Shown: piece by piece, positions 18,484 to 27,429 of the stretch
Layout: each line of letters starts with the position of its first letter
How positions within the stretch are numbered: position 1 is the stretch's first letter
Origin: Phycisphaeraceae bacterium
GTDB taxonomy: Bacteria > Planctomycetota > Phycisphaerae > Phycisphaerales > UBA1924
Direction: 5' to 3'
Length of the DNA: 64,000 bases
NCBI GenBank assembly: GCA_019636535.1
Contig: JAHBXK010000004.1
Coordinates: 62,001 to 126,000, forward strand
Position numbers and translations under genes: made by a program
Notes under the pieces: model-generated
Seen by the model: the letters and a program-made list of their open reading frames with translations, nothing else
The model's database searches: none
What the model was told of the DNA's origin: nothing

Positions 18484-19599
18484 ATGGAAGCCGGAATCGT
18501 CGGACTGCCCAACGTCGGCAAGAGCACGCTGTTCAACGCGCTGACCAAGGCCGCAGCGCTCGCGGCGAACTACCCGTTTGCCACCATCGAGCCGAACGTC
18601 GGGGTGGTGCCGATCCCCGATCCGCGCTTGGACGTGATCCACAAGTACATCAAGACCGACCGGGTGATCCCCGCGTCGCTGCGGCTGGTGGACATCGCGG
18701 GGATCGTGCGCGGGGCGAGCAAGGGCGAGGGCCTGGGGAACAAGTTCCTGAGCCACATCCGCGAGGTCGACGCGATCGTGCAGGTCGTTCGGTGCTTCGA
18801 GAAGGCGCCGGGGGGTGAGGACATCACCCACGTCGAGGGGACGCTGGACCCGGTGCGGGACATCCAGACGATCAACGCCGAACTGATCATCGCGGACCTG
18901 CAGACGGTTGAGAGCGCGCTGCCGAAGGCGGAGCGCGCGGCGAAGGCCGGGGACCGCGAGTCGGTGGCCCGGCTGGCGGTGCTGAAGGCGGCGCTGCCCG
19001 TGCTGAGCGATGCCAAGCCGGCGAGCGTGCTGAAGTTCGACGATCCTGAACAGTCCAAGGCGCTCAAGGGCTTGGGGTTCATCACGGCCAAGAAGGTGCT
19101 GTACGTCGCGAACGTGGGCGAGGACGACGTGAAGGGACGGGGTCCGCTGGCGATGAAGGTGCGCGAGTACGTCAAGAGCATCGGCGGTGACCCGGAGAAC
19201 GACGTGGTGCCGGTGTGCGCTCGGATCGAGAGTGAACTGATCGACCTGTCGGACGAAGACCGGCTGGAGATGCTCAGAAGCATCGGGCTTGAGGAGCCTG
19301 CGCTGCACTCATTGGCCCGGTCGGCGTATCACCTGCTTGGTTTGCAGAGCTACTACACCGCCGGTGAGAAGGAAATCCGGGCGTGGACGGTGCCGGTGGG
19401 TGCCACCGCGCCGCAGGCGGCTGGCGTGATCCACTCGGACTTCGAGCGCGGGTTTATCCGAGCGGAGATCTACTCCGTCGACGATCTAGTCAAGTATGGG
19501 AGTGAGAAAGCCATCAAGGATGCGGGAAAGTTGCGGATCGAGGGGAAGAGCTACGTGATGCGCGACGGGGACGTCTGCCACTTCCTGTTTAACGTCTGA
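18484..19599 (+). CDS. ychF: Universally conserved P-loop ATPase YchF (OLA1 family)
   Basis: 371 residues, the normal length. The P-loop GLPNVGKST (7-15) is followed by the switch region [33 protein letters not shown] and, at the C-terminus, the TGS domain ([31 protein letters not shown]) ending in [10 protein letters not shown]. The family hydrolyses ATP rather than GTP, binds ribosomes and is linked to the oxidative stress response. The gene stands alone between the tRNA-Arg and the rlmN-type gene. No ribosome binding site is obvious before the ATG. In many bacteria it follows pth; here it does not. Confidence 0.95.
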   Translation: MEAGIVGLPNVGKSTLFNALTKAAALAANYPFATIEPNVGVVPIPDPRLDVIHKYIKTDRVIPASLRLVDIAGIVRGASKGEGLGNKFLSHIREVDAIVQVVRCFEKAPGGEDITHVEGTLDPVRDIQTINAELIIADLQTVESALPKAERAAKAGDRESVARLAVLKAALPVLSDAKPASVLKFDDPEQSKALKGLGFITAKKVLYVANVGEDDVKGRGPLAMKVREYVKSIGGDPENDVVPVCARIESELIDLSDEDRLEMLRSIGLEEPALHSLARSAYHLLGLQSYYTAGEKEIRAWTVPVGATAPQAAGVIHSDFERGFIRAEIYSVDDLVKYGSEKAIKDAGKLRIEGKSYVMRDGDVCHFLFNV

Positions 19600-19931
19600 G
19601 CCCGAACACGCTCGGCCCGAAATTCCCCATGTCCGCCGGAACGAACACGGCCCGCCGATCATCGGCGGGCCGCATCCGTACACATGTCCCGTCCTATCCA
19701 GCGGGGCGATCACTCTCTCGCCCGTCTCTCTCAGATGTCCATCCGTGACCTCCGGCCGCGCTTCCGTGCGCTCACGCGTCCGTGCGTCTGAAGAGGTTCT
19801 CGGCCCTATCCGGGTTGGACTGAAGCGCGGCCTCTGATTTCTTGCGGCGTGGTGAATTTGATCGCGTGCGGACCGCCGGCATGCGCAAAGTTGGCCGGTA
19901 CGATTGCCCCGGCCGAGCGTGCGGCCACCCC
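19600..19931 (+). other. 332-bp gap between ychF and the rlmN-type gene
   Basis: Apart from the hairpin at 19648-19672 and a TACGAT (19899-19904) that could be a -10 box 27 bases before the ATG at 19932, I see nothing here. Confidence 0.3.
19648..19672 (+). terminator. Strong hairpin after ychF, terminator without T-run
   Basis: Perfect 11-base stem (CGGCCCGCCGA, 3-base loop) 48 bases after the ychF stop. It is followed by CATCCG, so intrinsic termination would be weak. It could instead be an RNA-stabilising hairpin. Confidence 0.4.
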
Positions 19932-21101
19932 ATGACCGTTCCACTGACCATTTCATCGCCCGAAGCACCCCCCGCTGCCGCCCAGCCGGACGCGCTCGGC
20001 CTGACCTGTTCGGAGTACGCGGAGGCCACGCGCGGGCTGGTTCTGCCGAGCGGTGCCACAGGCGGCCTGGCAGGGGCGATCGAGCGGTATCGCGCGTTCT
20101 TTCGGGCTGGTCTGCGGGATCTGCCGCACGTCGGGCCGGGGGCGGGGGAGGTGACGCGGGTGCTGAGATCTGACTCGGCAGAGGGGGTGGTTCGCAAGTT
20201 CTGTCAGCGGGTCGGCGGCATGGCGGCCGGTGGGAAGGCGCTCGAGACCGAGAGCGTGCTGATCCCCATGATCGGGAAGAAGCGCGAGCTGACGCACACT
20301 CTCTGTGTGTCGAGTCAGGTTGGGTGCGCGATGGGTTGCGCGTTCTGCCAGACTGCGCAGATGGGCAAGCTGCGCGACCTGAGCGCTTCGGAGATTGTCG
20401 GCCAGTGGTTCGCCGCGCGGCACGCACTGAGCTGCGACACCATTCGCAACGTGGTCTTCATGGGGATGGGCGAGCCGACGGACAATCTGGACAACGTGCT
20501 GAGAGCGATCGGTGTGCTGACAGACTCGAACGGTGTCGGCCTGCCGATGAGCAAAGTCACCGTCTCAACCGTGGGGAACGTGGAGGGGATTCGGCGGCTT
20601 GCCGAGCAGGTCCGGCGGCCGGGCTGGCACCGTCTGAACTTGGCCGTGAGCCTGAACGCCCCCAACGACGAGATCCGGTCACGCATCATGCCGGTGAATC
20701 GCGCGTGGCCGATGGCCGAAGTTCGGCGGGCGATCGAGGCGTGGCCGATCTATGGGGCGGCGAAGATCTGCTTCGAGTATGTGTTGATACCCGGCGTGAA
20801 CGACGCACGGGAGCATGCGCACGAACTGGCGGACTTCGTGCTGGGGCGGGGAGAGCACGATGGTTCGACGACCGGTGCGTCGCGCCTGCCGGGCATGGTG
20901 AACCTCATACCGTACAACCCTCGTGAAGACTCGCCGTGGCCCGCACCCGACGAATCCCGCGTCGATGAGTTTCTCGCCTGGCTGATCGAGGAGGGTGTGT
21001 TTGCGAAGCGCCGGCGTACGAAGGGACGTGAGACGATGGCGGCGTGCGGGCAGTTGGGGAACCCGGAGATACGAAGGAAACGGGTTCTATCGGAAGCGTA
21101 A
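19932..21101 (+). CDS. rlmN: RlmN-family radical SAM rRNA/tRNA methyltransferase
   Basis: 389 residues. The radical SAM cluster motif is C132-x3-C136-x2-C139 (GCAMGCAFC), and SAM-contacting segments follow: FMGMGEPTDNLDNV and VSTVGNVEGI. The C-terminal segment RRTKGRETMAACGQLG carries the Cys that in RlmN is methylated to start transfer to C2 of A2503 in 23S rRNA and A37 of some tRNAs. A Cfr-type relative acting at C8 cannot be excluded by eye. The start is uncertain; ATG 19932 is used because residues before it look like spacer sequence, and an ATG at 19881 is possible. Its stop codon is immediately followed by the stop codon of the opposing aldo/keto reductase gene, with no base between. 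Confidence 0.85.
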   Translation: MTVPLTISSPEAPPAAAQPDALGLTCSEYAEATRGLVLPSGATGGLAGAIERYRAFFRAGLRDLPHVGPGAGEVTRVLRSDSAEGVVRKFCQRVGGMAAGGKALETESVLIPMIGKKRELTHTLCVSSQVGCAMGCAFCQTAQMGKLRDLSASEIVGQWFAARHALSCDTIRNVVFMGMGEPTDNLDNVLRAIGVLTDSNGVGLPMSKVTVSTVGNVEGIRRLAEQVRRPGWHRLNLAVSLNAPNDEIRSRIMPVNRAWPMAEVRRAIEAWPIYGAAKICFEYVLIPGVNDAREHAHELADFVLGRGEHDGSTTGASRLPGMVNLIPYNPREDSPWPAPDESRVDEFLAWLIEEGVFAKRRRTKGRETMAACGQLGNPEIRRKRVLSEA

Positions 21102-21905
21102 CTACACGGAACTCATCGCCGCGGCGTTGGCACGGATGTGGTCGGGGTTGAGGGTCCCGACGATGAGGCTCGACACGTGCGGGCAGGAAGTGATGGCGCG
21201 GATGCTCGACGCGGGATCGGAGGCGTGGCCGCTGGCGAGGCCCTTCTTCACGAGGACGCCGACGCCGCGGGTGAAGGAGTCGAGGGCGAGAGCCTGATGT
21301 TCGGGTTCGTCCGGTGCGAACTCGGTCATGACGATGCCCCGGCCGGTCGTCGCGAGCCGGTCGATGGCAGCGCGCCAGCCTTCGATCGATTTCACGCTGA
21401 TGCCGATGGTGCGGGTGACGCCGCGCGACGCGAGCGATTCGAGCGCCTCGACCGCGCCGCTCTCTTGCATGATCCACCCGTCGCGTCCGTCGGAGTGGAG
21501 CAGGACGGCGTCGAGGTGATCGGTTCGCAGTCGGCGGAGGCTTCTCTCGACGCTGGCGTGGATGGTGTGCGGGGAGAAGTCGTAGCGAGATTCGGCGGTT
21601 GCCGGGTCGAACTCCTCGCCGGCCTTGGTGCAGATGACCCAACGGTCTCGCCCGCCGAGCCAGTCCTCGCGCTCAAGGAGAGCGCCGAGGCGATCTTCGC
21701 TCGTGCCGTAGGCGGGGGCGGTGTCGAGCAGGTTGATGCCGACGTGCGCCGCGGTGCGGAGAAGATCGACGACGTGGTCGTCGGTGGGAAGGGCGAACCC
21801 GTCACCGCCGGGGTACTTCACCGCGCGGTTGCGGCCGATCTTGACCGTGCCGAGGCCGAGGGGGCTGACGAGGATGCCCGATTTGCCGAGCGGTCTCAGT
21901 TCCAT
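21102..21905 (-). CDS. Aldo/keto reductase
   Basis: 267 residues forming the (beta/alpha)8 NADPH-dependent oxidoreductase fold. The N-terminus MELRPLGKSGILVSPLGLGT is typical. The catalytic tetrad is visible: Asp and Tyr in LLDTAPAYGTSEDRLG, Lys in VICTKAG and His in VLLHSDG. The C-terminal SSLIVGTLNPDHI is the cofactor-binding segment. It resembles the subgroup near L-galactose dehydrogenase and YdhF-like proteins; the substrate is not known. Its ATG overlaps the end of the FAD oxidoreductase gene by 10 bases, so the two are probably translated together and may act on the same compound. Confidence 0.88.
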   Translation of the reverse strand: MELRPLGKSGILVSPLGLGTVKIGRNRAVKYPGGDGFALPTDDHVVDLLRTAAHVGINLLDTAPAYGTSEDRLGALLEREDWLGGRDRWVICTKAGEEFDPATAESRYDFSPHTIHASVERSLRRLRTDHLDAVLLHSDGRDGWIMQESGAVEALESLASRGVTRTIGISVKSIEGWRAAIDRLATTGRGIVMTEFAPDEPEHQALALDSFTRGVGVLVKKGLASGHASDPASSIRAITSCPHVSSLIVGTLNPDHIRANAAAMSSV

Positions 21906-23296
21906 ACGACCCCCTCGCGCAACCACGGCGGAGATGCGACGTGGGCGGGCCTCCAAGCGGCTGAGGCGATGATGTCGCGCTCGATCGGTGGGTCCTGTCT
22001 CGGCGTGGGTGTGGCGCCTGCATCGCGGAGGGCGTCGCCGATCAGCCTTGCGAGTTCGGGCGCGAAGGCAAGTTTGGTGGGCCAGGCGGCGAGCGCCCGG
22101 CCGGACGGACCGAGCGGGCGAATCACTGGCTCGTCGGGGCGTGAGCCGTCGAGCGTGAGTCCTTCTGCGCGATCCCAACGGGCGGTCGCGAGTTGCACGC
22201 TGTCGAAGTTCAGCCAGGAGAGGCAATCGCGCAGTTCTGAGCGGGCTGCGGCGATCTGCGCGGGCTGGTTCTTGTCTACACCCGACTCGGCGATGGCCCC
22301 ACCGATGTTCCAGACCCAGGAGGGTGCGCCGGATTCGTTGTTGGGTGTCAGCGGGGCGGAAGTGATCGTGAGTCGGGGCGTGGAAGAGGGACCGAGACAA
22401 TGGCCGTAGGCGAGGCAGGACTCGGGCAGGTTGCGGGCCATCACCATGTGCAACGGTCGGACCTGCATGATCCGTTCGTCCGGGTTGATGAGGCGGGCCT
22501 GGCGTGCGAGCGATTGGTTGGCCGCACCGGCGGCGAGCACCAGCGTTGAGGCTCTGAGCGTGGCGACGCCGGGCGAGCCGGCCGGGTTGTCGATCGAGAG
22601 TTCGAAGCCGTGATGGGCGCCATCGACGAACGCACGGAGCGATGGGTTCTCGCGGGGTGCGGACGAGCCGGGCGTTGCGGGGCTGAGCAGCGGCACACCG
22701 CGCCAGCGCGCCTGATCGGCCAGGGCAATCACGATCGAGCGCGAGTCGAGCACGGGCTCATCGACGCGGTAGACATCCACGCCGCGTGGAGCACCGGAAA
22801 AGAAGGCAGGCAGATTTGATCGCTCAACGCGCTCGACGGGGGTGCGGATCGCCTTGCTGGCGGCGACGGCGGCGATTCGGCTGATGAGGCCGGGCGTGGT
22901 CCAGAGGTGCTGGTGGTCGCTGAGCAGATTCGCTGCGCGAAGATCGATCATCGCCTCACCCGTCTTGCCCGCGAGGCACGCACGCCAGATCTCGGGCATG
23001 CGGGCGATCGCCCGGCTGGCGCGGCTTGCTTCGCCCGTGAGCGCGTACTTGATGCCGCCGTGGATGATGCCCTGGGAGGCGATGGTCTGTTCGGACCCGA
23101 GCGCCAGGCGCTCGACGAGCACGCACGAAAAGCCGAGGTCGGCCAGATGACAGGCCGTCCACAGCCCCGCGACGCCCCCGCCCATGATGAGCACGTCGAA
23201 GTCGAAGGCGTCGGGCAACAGGCGTGTCTCCGTGGTGTTCGGCGGGATCGTAGTCGTTGGATCGATGCTCGCTGTGTGCGAAGACAGGCGGGACAT
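21896..23296 (-). CDS. FAD-dependent oxidoreductase (DAO family)
   Basis: 466 residues. The FAD-binding Rossmann motif is near residue 38 (DVLIMGGGVAGLWTACHLAD, then VLVE), followed by EQTIASQGIIHGGIKYA. This resembles glycerol-3-phosphate dehydrogenase and amine-oxidase-like DAO proteins, where this loop sits over the flavin. A second FAD contact is VLAAGAAN. No signal peptide, so cytoplasmic. Substrate unknown: glycerol 3-phosphate, an amino acid or a 2-hydroxyacid are possible. ATG 23296 is the first standard start; the frame is open to a TTG at 23350. It is the first gene of a two-gene operon with the aldo/keto reductase and is divergent from the GH20 gene. Confidence 0.8.
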   Translation of the reverse strand: MSRLSSHTASIDPTTTIPPNTTETRLLPDAFDFDVLIMGGGVAGLWTACHLADLGFSCVLVERLALGSEQTIASQGIIHGGIKYALTGEASRASRAIARMPEIWRACLAGKTGEAMIDLRAANLLSDHQHLWTTPGLISRIAAVAASKAIRTPVERVERSNLPAFFSGAPRGVDVYRVDEPVLDSRSIVIALADQARWRGVPLLSPATPGSSAPRENPSLRAFVDGAHHGFELSIDNPAGSPGVATLRASTLVLAAGAANQSLARQARLINPDERIMQVRPLHMVMARNLPESCLAYGHCLGPSSTPRLTITSAPLTPNNESGAPSWVWNIGGAIAESGVDKNQPAQIAAARSELRDCLSWLNFDSVQLATARWDRAEGLTLDGSRPDEPVIRPLGPSGRALAAWPTKLAFAPELARLIGDALRDAGATPTPRQDPPIERDIIASAAWRPAHVASPPWLREGVVWN

Positions 23297-23392
23297 CGTC
23301 TGATGTTGGTCGTCCGGCTGATCAAAGAAACGATCGGGCACTCCCGTCAACGCTCTGGTTCAGCGCTCTCGGACTGAAGCCCGCCACGCCGG

Positions 23393-23398
23393 TACGCT
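23393..23398 (+). promoter_or_regulatory. TACGCT, candidate -10 box for leaderless GH20 gene
   Basis: TACGCT ends eight bases before the ATG at 23407 and there is no ribosome binding site. It helps to fix this ATG over earlier in-frame codons. Confidence 0.5.
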
Positions 23399-23406
23399 CA
23401 TGGCTC

Positions 23407-25479
23407 ATGCAAGCAGACGCGGCGGAGCCCAACCCGACGACCGTTCCGCTTGTGCCACGGCCAAAGCGCTTGCAGATTCTGCCGGGCACGTTCGTTGCTG
23501 ACCAGCGACTCGATCGGGAGCGTGCCGAACTTGCGAACCTGCTGACCGGATCGGATGTGCGTCGCGGGCCAGTCGGGTCGCTGCCCGGTGCGCGGCTGCG
23601 CTGGATCGATTCGCGGCCCGACCACTCAACGCACCCGGAGGCGTACGACCTGCGAGTCGAGGCGGGCGGCGTGACCATCCACGCCAAGCAACCCGGCGCA
23701 CGGCACGCGCTGGCAACACTGACGCAGATCGTCCGGTGGGCCGGGCATCAGCCGGGGGGTGCTGCGCCGGCGGTGCGTGTGCTTGACGAGCCCGCGTTCC
23801 AAGTGCGCGGCCTGCTGCTCGATGTTTCGCGGAACAAGGTGCCGACGATGGATTCGTTGCGGGCGATCATCGATACGCTCGCATCGCTCAAGTTCAACCA
23901 CCTGCAGTTGTACACTGAGCACACGTTCGCCTACTCGGGAGCGAGCATCGGCCTGCCGCACGAGGAGGTGTGGCGCGGGACGGGCGCGATCACGCCTGAG
24001 GAAGCGAGGGAACTGGACGCCTACGCCGCGGAGCGGGGCGTGTCGATCGCGGCGAACCAGAACTGCTTCGGGCACTTGAGCGCGTGGCTTCAGCACCCGG
24101 CCTATGCGCACCTGGCGGAGATCGAGGGGCAGGAGCGGGAGTGGACGTTCATGCAGTGGCCGCGGCGGGGACCATTCTCACTCTGCCCGACCGAGCCGAC
24201 AAGGGCCGGGGCGATCGAGTTTGTTCGCGACCTGCTGACGCAACTGACCCCATGCTTTGGCTCAGCGCTGGTGAACATCAACGCGGATGAGACGTTCGAC
24301 GTGGGGCAGGGACGCTCGCGGGTGTGCGTCGAGGAACGGGCGTCGGAACTGGTGCGGTCGCAGGTGTCGACAACACGCGAAGAGGCGAAGCACCGGGCGC
24401 GAGGGGAACTCTACTTCGAGTTCGTCGGATCGATCTCCCGCATCGTTGCGGACCTGGGCAAGACGCCGATGCTGTGGGCGGACGGGGTGCTCTCGCACCC
24501 GGACCTGATCGACCGCCTGCCGCGCAACGCGGTGCCGCTGGTTTGGGGGTACGAGCCGGAGTTCGACTTCGCGGCAGCGCTGATCGCCTTGGCAAAGAGC
24601 GGCGGGCAGCGTGCGTGGGTGTGCCCCGGCACGAGCGCGTGGCGGTCGATCACGGGCCGGACCAGCGAATCGCGTGCGAACATCCGGCGCGCTGTCCGAG
24701 AGGGGCTGTCGCTCAGCGCGGGTGGGTTCATGGTCTGCGAGTGGGGCGACGTTGGGCACACACAGCACTGGCCCGTCTCGCTCGCACGGATCGCCGACGC
24801 GGCGGAGGCGGCGTGGGCGGGGGCAGCAGGCGAAGGAGCGATCGCCGACGAGCGCGCGGTCTCGATGCACCTATTGAGCGATCCGACGGGCTCGCTGGCA
24901 TCGTGGATCAGCGCGCTGGGGGATGTTGACCTGCCGCTACGCCGGCACGCGATCGCGACGTACGCGCCGATGCGCCGGTCGGGTGATGCGGCGGTCGACG
25001 CTTGGAGCATCCCGGCGGGGATCAAGAACGCCTCGGCGATGTTCAACGACCTGTTCCCGCCGGTGCCGCCGCCGATCGCACCGCCGTTCGGGCCGGGCAC
25101 GCGTGCGGTCGGGGCCACGCGGGCGGAGTGGGTGCACATTCGTGAGCGGCTCGAAGCCCTCGCGTCGGTCAGACCGCGCTCGGAGGATGCTCTGATCAAC
25201 GACGAACTGGAGCACACGCTCGTGCTGGCGTCGCTGGCGCTGGAGCACGCAATCTCGCATCGGCCGGACGATGCTCGGGCAGGGCCTTTCGAAGCGCTGG
25301 AGACCGGTCGGCTCTCCGCCGATGAACGCCGGCGGCTGGCGATGCACGCCGGACGCTGGCTCGAAGAGCACCGCAGACTCTGGCCGCTGCGCAACCGGAC
25401 AGGCTCGGACGGGCGGGGGCTGGCCGAGTCGTGCTCGCACATGGAGCGGGTGATCGAGCGGCTGGAAGCGGGCCTGTGA
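23407..25479 (+). CDS. Glycoside hydrolase family 20-type beta-N-acetylhexosaminidase
   Basis: 690 residues. An N-terminal GH20b-like domain (about 10-115, ending RHALATLTQIVRW) is followed by the barrel, which opens with the hallmark FQVRGLLLDVSRNKVPTMDSL. The catalytic Asp-Glu pair is D294-E295 in NINADETFDVG. The C-terminal 180 residues are helical and not part of the core enzyme. No signal peptide is visible, so the enzyme is probably cytoplasmic or exported by another route. It would remove terminal N-acetylglucosamine or galactosamine from chitin or peptidoglycan fragments or glycans. The loop usually written GGDE is NADE here, which may change specificity. It lies nine bases before tsaE and is probably cotranscribed with it. 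Confidence 0.85.
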   Translation: MQADAAEPNPTTVPLVPRPKRLQILPGTFVADQRLDRERAELANLLTGSDVRRGPVGSLPGARLRWIDSRPDHSTHPEAYDLRVEAGGVTIHAKQPGARHALATLTQIVRWAGHQPGGAAPAVRVLDEPAFQVRGLLLDVSRNKVPTMDSLRAIIDTLASLKFNHLQLYTEHTFAYSGASIGLPHEEVWRGTGAITPEEARELDAYAAERGVSIAANQNCFGHLSAWLQHPAYAHLAEIEGQEREWTFMQWPRRGPFSLCPTEPTRAGAIEFVRDLLTQLTPCFGSALVNINADETFDVGQGRSRVCVEERASELVRSQVSTTREEAKHRARGELYFEFVGSISRIVADLGKTPMLWADGVLSHPDLIDRLPRNAVPLVWGYEPEFDFAAALIALAKSGGQRAWVCPGTSAWRSITGRTSESRANIRRAVREGLSLSAGGFMVCEWGDVGHTQHWPVSLARIADAAEAAWAGAAGEGAIADERAVSMHLLSDPTGSLASWISALGDVDLPLRRHAIATYAPMRRSGDAAVDAWSIPAGIKNASAMFNDLFPPVPPPIAPPFGPGTRAVGATRAEWVHIRERLEALASVRPRSEDALINDELEHTLVLASLALEHAISHRPDDARAGPFEALETGRLSADERRRLAMHAGRWLEEHRRLWPLRNRTGSDGRGLAESCSHMERVIERLEAGL

Positions 25480-25488
25480 GCCGGGCCA

Positions 25489-26412
25489 GTGGAGCCGGGC
25501 CGCCGAACCGCCCGCGAGCCGGACCAATCGGAACGGCAACAATGGGGCGTGCGTGCGGCGTTTCTCACTACCTGCGAAGAGGAGACGATCGAGTTCGGGC
25601 GCGCGCTGGCGTCAGCGCTGAAGCCCGGCGACGTGATCGCGCTGGAGGGCGAGTTGGGGGCGGGCAAGACGCGGCTGGTTCGCGGCGTGGCGACCGCGCT
25701 CGGCGCACGCGAGCAGGAGATCGCCAGCCCGACGTATGTGATCGCCCATCGCTACGACGTTGCTGCGCCGGTTGGGGCGTCCGGCGGGAAGGCTGAGACC
25801 CGCGCAGCGGATGGAGCGCGATCGGCACTCATCGCGTCGGTACACCACGTCGACGCCTATCGCCTTCGCGGCGGGGACGAACTGGACTCGATCGGGTGGG
25901 AGTCGATCATCGGAGATGATCGCGGCGTGGTGCTGATCGAGTGGCCTTCGCGGATCGCCGGGGAGGGAGGCACGGGCGCGCTGGCCGGGCTGGACCCGGA
26001 CCGCGTGGCGCGCGTGACGATCGCCTCTGCGGACTCGGGCCGGATGGACGACCGGCTTGTGACGCTGACGCTGCCGCCGAGTTGGGAAGACCGGCAGGGG
26101 CTTGAGACCCTTTTCACGTGGGCAACCTGTGGTCGTCACGGCGCGACCGCACCGACGCCGACCGGCTCGACACGGCACGGTCCGGAACGCGCGCGAGCCG
26201 GGCTGGTTGGTGGGCGGTTGCCGGCGGGGTGGACGCGGTGCCCGACGACGGGTCGGGCGGTCTCGCCGGTGAACCCGGCGTTCCCGTTCGCCGACACCAA
26301 GGCCCGCGACGCGGATCTGAACCGATGGTTCACCGGGGCCTACACGATCTCGCGCAACCTGACGGCGGACGACGCGGAGAACCCGGACCTGTCGAGCGAG
26401 AGCGGAACGTGA
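25489..26412 (+). CDS. tsaE: TsaE with fused C-terminal YacG-like domain
   Basis: Residues about 24-190 are the P-loop ATPase TsaE (YjeE), which drives the threonylcarbamoyl-adenosine (t6A37) tRNA modification with TsaB and TsaD. Visible are the Walker A GELGAGKT, SPTYVIAHRY, HHVDAYRL and VVLIEWPSRI. An Ala/Gly-rich insert sits between strands (residues about 95-115). After a linker, residues 251-297 (CPTTGRAVSPVNPAFPF, then ADLNRWFTGAYTIS) align with the small protein YacG, whose four zinc cysteines inhibit gyrase in E. coli. Only the first cysteine (C251) remains; the others are Thr, Ala and Ala. TsaB and TsaD are not in the window. The start is uncertain: GTG 25489 is nine bases after the GH20 stop, and GTG 25549 is possible. 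Confidence 0.85.
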   Translation: MEPGRRTAREPDQSERQQWGVRAAFLTTCEEETIEFGRALASALKPGDVIALEGELGAGKTRLVRGVATALGAREQEIASPTYVIAHRYDVAAPVGASGGKAETRAADGARSALIASVHHVDAYRLRGGDELDSIGWESIIGDDRGVVLIEWPSRIAGEGGTGALAGLDPDRVARVTIASADSGRMDDRLVTLTLPPSWEDRQGLETLFTWATCGRHGATAPTPTGSTRHGPERARAGLVGGRLPAGWTRCPTTGRAVSPVNPAFPFADTKARDADLNRWFTGAYTISRNLTADDAENPDLSSESGT

Positions 26413-26670
26413 GGCGAAGTTGGGTGGGGCAAGGTGTCCGGTAACTGGTTGGGGCTTGCCCGGCGGTCGCGAGATTTCATCCATTTTTCGCGTCAGCGCG
26501 CCGGATCAACGGCAAAATCGCGTAGTATGCTGGGTAGACGATGCCCTGATCCGCGTGCGTTGGCCCAACGGGCCGTATCGCGCGAGCGGCTTGGGCGTCG
26601 AGGTCGCTTGTCCGCCGCAGGCCCGCGCCGAGGCCACGGCAGCGGCGGGCGACGCAATCAGGAGCAACCG

Positions 26671-27429
26671 ATGCGCACGGAACAAAGCAAGTCGAGAACG
26701 GTTCTGGCGGCTGGCGTGCTGGCACTTGGCGGCGTGGCGAGTCCGGCGTTCGCCGAGACGGTCTTGTACTCGGCGACGAGCGCAACTCAGATCCGGCTCG
26801 TCAGTGCGCAGGGGCTTGACGGATTCCCAGCGACAACTCTTCCCAACGTGCTCTACGACGATGTCGCAATCCACAACCCGAACATGCTAAGCCATGTTGC
26901 GGTGTCGGAGATCACCGTGGGCGTTTACCGAACCAGCGGCCCAACAATGTTCTTTGAACTCTCGTGGGCTGCACTGGATGGCAATGCCCCCACGTCTGAG
27001 GATGCACTCATTCGGCCACGGAACGTGATCGCCAATCTCACTCTGACCGGTGGCATAGGTTTCACTGTCATACCGTTGACGTTCACACCGCCTGAACCGA
27101 TACTCATCCCATTGAACAATTCGTTCCATGGCGACTCATTCGGCTCGTTTGCGATCGGTCTAAGGCCTTCGATCGCCGGTTCCGGTCATGGTTGGGCTGT
27201 CTCACCTCCCGACCTCGGCTTCGTCAACGATCAGACCACCATGTGGGCTGAAGCACCTGAAGTCGGTGGCCTAGCGGCTTTCACGACCGGCTTCCCGACG
27301 AGTCCCGTGCCGGCTACCACGTACGTCGTGATCAAAGGCACGCTGGTGCCCGCGCCCGGCGCGTTGTCCATGCTCGCAGCGTGTGGGTTGCTCGCCCTCC
27401 GGCGCGGCACGCGCGGCCGGTCGGGCTGA
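26671..27429 (+). CDS. Secreted protein with PEP-CTERM-like sorting signal
   Basis: 252 residues. A signal peptide ends at ...VASPAFAE (about residue 29). The body is beta-rich with no domain I can name. The C-terminus reads VPAPGALSMLAACGLLALRR, which is a PEP-CTERM-type tag: a Pro-x-Pro motif, a hydrophobic helix and a basic tail. Such tags are processed by an exosortase and usually go with exopolysaccharide; no exosortase is in the window. The ATG at 26671 has AGGAG six bases upstream. The gene looks less GC-rich than its neighbours, notably at 26870-27240. The 258 bases upstream hold a -10-like TAGTAT near 26523 and no gene. Confidence 0.8.
   Translation: MRTEQSKSRTVLAAGVLALGGVASPAFAETVLYSATSATQIRLVSAQGLDGFPATTLPNVLYDDVAIHNPNMLSHVAVSEITVGVYRTSGPTMFFELSWAALDGNAPTSEDALIRPRNVIANLTLTGGIGFTVIPLTFTPPEPILIPLNNSFHGDSFGSFAIGLRPSIAGSGHGWAVSPPDLGFVNDQTTMWAEAPEVGGLAAFTTGFPTSPVPATTYVVIKGTLVPAPGALSMLAACGLLALRRGTRGRSG

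Noticed and set aside
25489-26412. TsaE-YacG fusion as a frameshift or merged pair of genes
   Set aside because: The frame is the same through both parts with no internal ATG, and the Cys losses are single codon changes that a sequencing slip would not make.
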